Shown here in pieces: positions 12,265 through 15,775 of a stretch of DNA of 15,775 bases. A program made the position numbers and the translations under genes. The stretch is from Chrysochromulina parva (lineage: Eukaryota > Haptophyta > Prymnesiales > Chrysochromulinaceae). The notes under the pieces were generated by a model. The model was given only the letters and a program-made list of their open reading frames with translations. It did no database searches and was not told the origin of the DNA. The stretch is taken from the NCBI GenBank assembly GCA_002887195.1, contig PJAB01001276.1, forward strand, positions 1 to 15,775, read 5' to 3'. How positions within the stretch are numbered: the first letter of the stretch is position 1; every line of letters begins with the position of its first letter.

Positions 12265-14463
12265 ATGACGGGTGTGCGAGTCCGTAAGCATGCAATGGTG
12301 CCCGATCTGTTCAAGCGCATGGCCAGCGTCATCAAGTCCGCATTCACAGCTGCAAGCAAGCACCTGCTGGCTTTTCGACGGTATCAAGTCGGCTCGTGGC
12401 TGCAGACGATATCAGCCAAGGTGGTCCTGCGAGAGCAGACAACCACCTTTGTCACGAGCGCTCCTGCTCATGCGAACGCAGTTGCTGCCATGTGGTATGC
12501 TTCCATGCGCTGCGGCCTAATCCTGCCTGCGGTTGGGCTAGATGTGGAGTGGGTCAAGGGCTCGGCCTGCCCGGCTGCCCTGTTGCAGCTCAGCGTCGTC
12601 GCAGACTTTCGCGGCCGCACACGCACGATGTGTGTGCGACTCTGCCAGATGACAGAGGCACCGTCAGCTTTGCTGGCTCTTCTCTCGGACCCTCGCGTGC
12701 CAAAGGCGGGCGTTGGCGTTGCAGCCGATCTGGAGCGTATCGAGGCGTGGGCGGCGACTCGGACGTCGAATGCGTTTGAGGCCCATGGCAAGCACGAGCT
12801 GGTGCCCCTTGCGCAGCGTGTGGGTTTCTCGGGCAAGGGACTCGCGTCGCTCTCGGCACAGGTCCTGGGCGAGAAGATGGACAAGCGTGCCACGGTGCGC
12901 TGCTCGGACTGGGAAGCCTCGACCCTGTCGCATGAGCAAGTCGCCTATGCGGCCGCCGATTCGCGCGCATCGCTCTTGCTCTGGCGACGGCTGATGTCGC
13001 CCGCTGATCCGTCTTCACTCGTCGCTCCACCAAGGGCCCTTAACGAAACCTGCGAGGGTACGCACGCCGCTGCGGCTGTGGCCGAGGAGGCAGTCGATGG
13101 TGTTCGCCGCCGCGGCGCCAAGTTACTCTTGCATCGATCAGGGCAGCCTATACTGAGTACGAGTCTTGCGAAGGTCCTGGCGAGTAAACGAATGGCGAAA
13201 TCCTTGCCAAATGTGCCGGCGCGACGCAGCCCCATGTACGACGGTTGGCTGATGCTCGATCCGCAAGGCATGCCGATGTGTCGGCTGGCGAAGCAGCGAG
13301 CGGACTGGTACGTGCGGCAAGGCTTGGCCGTGTACTCGGATCCCGAGAGGCGTGAGTGCGGCATCACTGAGGCTCAGGCCCACAGTGACAAGGACGACTG
13401 CTCGCACCGCTGCATACGGCTGCTCTTCACTCCCAACGGGCCGGGCAACGCGTGCGACCCCTCGCAGCTGGTGGCGAAAGCTAATGTATGCGTTGGCTGC
13501 GGAGCCAGCCAGGGCGACAGCCCGGGCGACAGCCAGGGCGACAGCCAGGGCGAGAGCGATGGCCACGGTAGTCTCGTTGCTTCCCCATGCGCCCATGACG
13601 ACGCGATGCTCGACGGCGGAGAACGGAGCGAGGGCATCGCTCCGGCGGCGGTGGCACACGTGCGCTGGAGCGTGATCCCGCACAGCTTTCGACGGCTCAT
13701 GCCACACTCGATCAAGAGCCGTGACTCGCACGACATCGTACTCCTGTGCCTCCGCTGCTACACGCTGTGCGAGGCTGCGTACGAGCAGCAGCGCGCGCGC
13801 GCCTTTGCAACGCACGGCATCGCGCGCGACACGTCGCGCCTTGAGGCGATCGATGGGCGCTCTGCCCGCTGCCGCTCCGCCGCCAACGCGCTGCTCAGCG
13901 ACGCCAGCGGAAGGGCAAAGTTACCAGCCGAGCGCCGCTGCCAGTTGGAGAGGGATCTCGCGGCTGAGATCGGCCTCGAGAGCCGCGCGGCGCTCACGCC
14001 GGAGATTCTGCGCGAGGCCGCGCAGCCGCCAGTGCGCCGGCCGCGCGACGGGTTCAAATCTCCGGAGGAACGTCTTCTCGAGGCCGTCTGTTCCCAGGGT
14101 GGCACTGAAGCCTTGCATGCATTTGTGGCCAGTTGGCGCCGCCTGTTCGTTGACACGCTTGCGCCGACGCACCTGCCCGCGGGCTGGTCCATCAGCCATC
14201 GGCCACGCGACCCTAAGGATCAAGGGCGCGAAGCGTACCGAGCGCAGCTCAAGACGGCGCTCAGGACGACGCTTCTCGACAAAGAATGCTCCGACGCTCA
14301 GGACGACGCTCAGGACGACGCACAGGGCGGCGACCCAGCACCCGCGCCGGCGCAGCAGCAGCAGCCCAAGTGCCCGCTGCGCAGACGAGCTGCAGCCGAA
14401 GACCGCCTGGGCAGCAGCACGTATCCTGAGCTCGGCGACCGCCTTCCTTCCGAAAAGGAGTGA
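12265..14463 (+). CDS. EXD2-like: EXD2-like DEDDy 3'-5' exonuclease with C-terminal HNH/zinc module
   Basis: The frame is open left into the MFS gene. I take ATG 12265 (732 residues), with 12295 and 12319 as alternatives. Residues 1-55 are basic and amphipathic, a possible mitochondrial presequence; no TM helix is visible, unlike animal EXD2. The exonuclease domain spans about 85-245: D93 and E95 (GLDVEW, motif I), D155 (VGVAADLERI, motif II), and Y228-x3-D232 (YAAAD, motif III). The second module matches EXD2: RRSPMYDGWLML (321-332), C409-x2-C412, VIPHSFRRLMP, SHDIVLLCLRC (488-498, C495/C498). Between the two Cys pairs lies a roughly 55-residue insert with GDSQ repeats. The tail (599-732) adds a helical region, DAQD repeats and a Gln run. 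Expected role: metal-dependent DNA/RNA trimming in repair or mitochondria. Confidence 0.85.
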   Translation: MTGVRVRKHAMVPDLFKRMASVIKSAFTAASKHLLAFRRYQVGSWLQTISAKVVLREQTTTFVTSAPAHANAVAAMWYASMRCGLILPAVGLDVEWVKGSACPAALLQLSVVADFRGRTRTMCVRLCQMTEAPSALLALLSDPRVPKAGVGVAADLERIEAWAATRTSNAFEAHGKHELVPLAQRVGFSGKGLASLSAQVLGEKMDKRATVRCSDWEASTLSHEQVAYAAADSRASLLLWRRLMSPADPSSLVAPPRALNETCEGTHAAAAVAEEAVDGVRRRGAKLLLHRSGQPILSTSLAKVLASKRMAKSLPNVPARRSPMYDGWLMLDPQGMPMCRLAKQRADWYVRQGLAVYSDPERRECGITEAQAHSDKDDCSHRCIRLLFTPNGPGNACDPSQLVAKANVCVGCGASQGDSPGDSQGDSQGESDGHGSLVASPCAHDDAMLDGGERSEGIAPAAVAHVRWSVIPHSFRRLMPHSIKSRDSHDIVLLCLRCYTLCEAAYEQQRARAFATHGIARDTSRLEAIDGRSARCRSAANALLSDASGRAKLPAERRCQLERDLAAEIGLESRAALTPEILREAAQPPVRRPRDGFKSPEERLLEAVCSQGGTEALHAFVASWRRLFVDTLAPTHLPAGWSISHRPRDPKDQGREAYRAQLKTALRTTLLDKECSDAQDDAQDDAQGGDPAPAPAQQQQPKCPLRRRAAAEDRLGSSTYPELGDRLPSEKE
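13513..13560 (+). repeat. 12-bp coding repeat (GDSQ units)
   Basis: Three units of GGCGACAGCC(A/C)G at 13513, 13525 and 13537, plus a diverged fourth at 13549, encode GDSP-GDSQ-GDSQ-GESD. The repeat sits inside the insertion in the zinc module of the EXD2-like protein, keeping frame. Confidence 0.85.
14293..14327 (+). repeat. 12-bp coding repeat (DAQD units)
   Basis: The unit GACGCTCAGGAC is perfect at 14293-14304 and 14305-14316, with a diverged partial copy to 14327. It encodes DAQD repeats in the acidic C-terminal tail of the EXD2-like protein. A related partial copy lies upstream near 14258-14270. Confidence 0.8.
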
Positions 14464-14837
14464 ACAGTGCAACGTCCCTTTTGGAAGTCGCCGTCGAGAG
14501 AGGAAGAGTGGAGCACACTTGCCACCTGCACCTCAGTGTATCGTACCGAAAAGGCTAAAGCCTCACGGCCCATAAGTTCGTAACACGTGTTCTCATAGAC
14601 CGGACGAGGCTTGACACGACTCACACGCGACGACAGACCGGAACGCGGAACGGAGCGACCGGTCGCGTGCAGGGTTTTGCGTTTTCTGTGGGGAACGGAC
14701 AACGTCTCGTCTCTGAACGCTCGCGCTAATCGATACTCCGCTCTCAAGAGAAACTAAACGGCGCGGCGTGCTGCATTCGCGTGACGCAAATGAGCGAAGT
14801 TCTCCAATTAAAAAGTCGTAACAGATCTCGCCTTTTT
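14464..14837. other. Convergent 3' intergenic region
   Basis: These 374 bp lie between the stop codons of the exonuclease gene (plus strand) and the glycosyltransferase-like gene (minus strand) and should hold both 3' UTRs. They contain a perfect 12-bp palindrome, GCGACCGGTCGC, at 14655-14666, and an AT-richer patch near 14745-14835. ORFs across it are Arg/Ser-rich and not convincing. Confidence 0.6.
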
Positions 14838-15775
14838 CTAGGAAGCCCTCGAGAGCGCAAGACCTCGAACCATCTCGAGCTCGAGGCCGCGACCCGCACC
14901 ACCACCTCCACCTCGGCCACCGCCTCGTCCACCGCGGGCCCCCTTACCTCTCCCACCTCGACCCCGGCCGCGGGCAAGGTGACCAAAGTGGATGAGTTTC
15001 CACTTCTTGGCGCGCTCCCGCCACGTATCGAAGCCCTCGGCACCACGATGGCATCGAAGCGTCGAGGCGCAGCCGCCGCACTCGCTCTCGACGTTTCCAT
15101 GGAGCTCGAGGCAGCTGACGGCACACCAGGGCTGACAGCCGAGCTCAGCACTCCTCATGGCAGAAGCAGCGGGCTGGTGCTGGCGCTCCAGCTGCTGAGA
15201 TGGCTCCTGCTGCCCCAGCCGCCCCTCCTCGCCGCCACCCATCAGCCTGAACGAGTCCTCCTCGGCCGCTTGGTTGAGGTCTGCGTCCGCGTCCACGCCT
15301 CTGGTGGCCTCCGACGGCCTCTGATGGCCTCTAATTGCGCCCGAGACCACGCCCGTGCCCGTGCGCACCCCTTTCACAAAGGCAACAAAGCGCAGCACGT
15401 TGTACGCTTGCAGCCGCAGCCGGCTCGACAGCCCATCGTCGCACACGACGTGGCGCCGGTTGTGCGCGGCAGCGGTCAGCGCGACTTGCCACGCGCTGTC
15501 GGGCAAGTCCGCAAGGCGACGTATCTCGCGCTCGAGCTCGCGCGAGTAGGCGCTCGTGCCGTTGACACCGTCGCCAAAGTCAGTCGAGGAGCACGGCCAT
15601 GGCGTTGGGCCGTCGGGATCGAACGCGCTGAACGGCCCTTCAGGCACCGTGGGCTCAAACGAGTGGAAGCCGAGCCGGTGCAAGATGGACCAGGTGGCAG
15701 GCACGTGGCACATGAGCAAGAAGGGGTGGCCGCGGTAGAGAGGCTTGAGGACCTTCTCGGTGAGGAAGGCGGGGT
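14838..15775 (-). CDS. Glycosyltransferase-like protein, 5' end beyond the window
   Basis: The frame is open to the right edge, so only about 311 C-terminal residues are seen; no start codon is visible. The first visible residues (FLTEKVLKPLYRGHPFLL, then LHRLGFHSFEP) match the donor-binding 'TEK..KP....PFL' block of fucosyltransferase-like and related glycosyltransferases. They are followed by a helical tail (SRELEREIRRLADL, LQAYNVLRFV). Next comes a linker, then a Cys module at 15051-15137 (C-x3-C-x3-C-x10-C-x2-C-x5-C, with GCQPWC and ECGGC), followed by GAEGFDTWRERAKKW. The end is an RGG-type tail (14886-14972). A lumenal Golgi/ER enzyme is likely (inference). Part of the C-terminal region could be an unrecognised intron, since a 10-bp tandem repeat lies in the linker. 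Confidence 0.55.
   Translation of the reverse strand, partial: PAFLTEKVLKPLYRGHPFLLMCHVPATWSILHRLGFHSFEPTVPEGPFSAFDPDGPTPWPCSSTDFGDGVNGTSAYSRELEREIRRLADLPDSAWQVALTAAAHNRRHVVCDDGLSSRLRLQAYNVLRFVAFVKGVRTGTGVVSGAIRGHQRPSEATRGVDADADLNQAAEEDSFRLMGGGEEGRLGQQEPSQQLERQHQPAASAMRSAELGCQPWCAVSCLELHGNVESECGGCASTLRCHRGAEGFDTWRERAKKWKLIHFGHLARGRGRGGRGKGARGGRGGGRGGGGGAGRGLELEMVRGLALSRAS
14886..14972 (-). repeat. RGG/Gly-Arg-rich coding tract
   Basis: About 29 residues made almost only of Gly and Arg (RGRGRGGRGKGARGG and onward), encoded by a purine-rich strand. RGG tails are usual in RNA-binding proteins and odd at the end of a glycosyltransferase, so this may be a mis-spliced or non-coding continuation. 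Confidence 0.6.
15297..15333. repeat. 10-bp tandem repeat in the glycosyltransferase-like frame
   Basis: The unit GCCTCTGGTG and variants (GCCTCCGACG, GCCTCTGATG, then GCCTCTA) repeat about 3.7 times. The period is not a multiple of three, so each copy changes frame; copy-number change would break the protein. This suggests either recent expansion or a non-coding (intron) position. Confidence 0.75.

Noticed and set aside
13721..14575. 284-aa plus-strand frame overlapping the exonuclease tail, and the minus frames 13138-13815 and 13921-14472
   Set aside because: Arg/Ser/Ala-rich shadows in another frame; the EXD2 frame is continuous and carries conserved residues through SHDIVLLC and beyond.

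Overview
The window looks like nuclear DNA of a GC-rich, secondarily plastid-bearing alga. The clearest marker is a chlorophyll a/c-binding (fucoxanthin-chlorophyll type) light-harvesting protein with a short plastid leader. It sits among single-exon, GC-rich eukaryotic genes with Kozak-like starts, together with one short GT-AG intron, an EXD2-type nuclease and a TCR/SLC22A18-like transporter. A haptophyte (Emiliania/Chrysochromulina/Prymnesium-like) is my first guess and a GC-rich stramenopile such as a pelagophyte the second. This is inference from gene content, not a database match. I see no rRNA, tRNA, CRISPR array or insertion sequence.

Layout. Bases 1-1100 are poorly coding. They hold GACCC-rich simple repeats, a 33-bp direct repeat bracketing a locally AT-richer stretch (46% GC by hand count) with a small minus-strand ORF, and several short ORFs of doubtful reality. 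Bases 1108-1666 carry two minus-strand ORFs that each predict a membrane helix. Then follow: a plus-strand protein with a membrane helix, a C2H2 finger and a zinc ribbon (1808-2674); a repeat-bearing spacer; a 184-aa charged helical protein (3250-3804); and a membrane-anchored DUF2252 protein (4162-5916). Next come a minus-strand NHL-repeat beta-propeller (6455-8065), divergent from a plus-strand SAM-methyltransferase-like gene interrupted by a 93-bp intron (8329-9459). The minus-strand light-harvesting gene (9873-10493) is divergent from a plus-strand MFS transporter (10901-12151). An EXD2-like 3'-5' exonuclease follows (about 12265-14463). A glycosyltransferase-like gene enters from the right edge on the minus strand and ends at 14838.

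The genes do not form an obvious pathway or operon; they look like a normal compact algal gene neighbourhood with alternating divergent and convergent pairs. The light-harvesting protein acts in the plastid, the EXD2 homologue in nucleic-acid processing (mitochondrial or nuclear), and the glycosyltransferase probably in the secretory pathway. The rest are uncharacterised. I did not find a convincing new multi-gene system. The best leads are individual: two mutually exclusive hairpins just after the light-harvesting stop codon, a repeat-bearing insertion inside the EXD2 zinc module, a eukaryotic membrane-anchored DUF2252 protein, a TM/C2H2/zinc-ribbon combination, and the repeat-bracketed low-GC unit at the left end.
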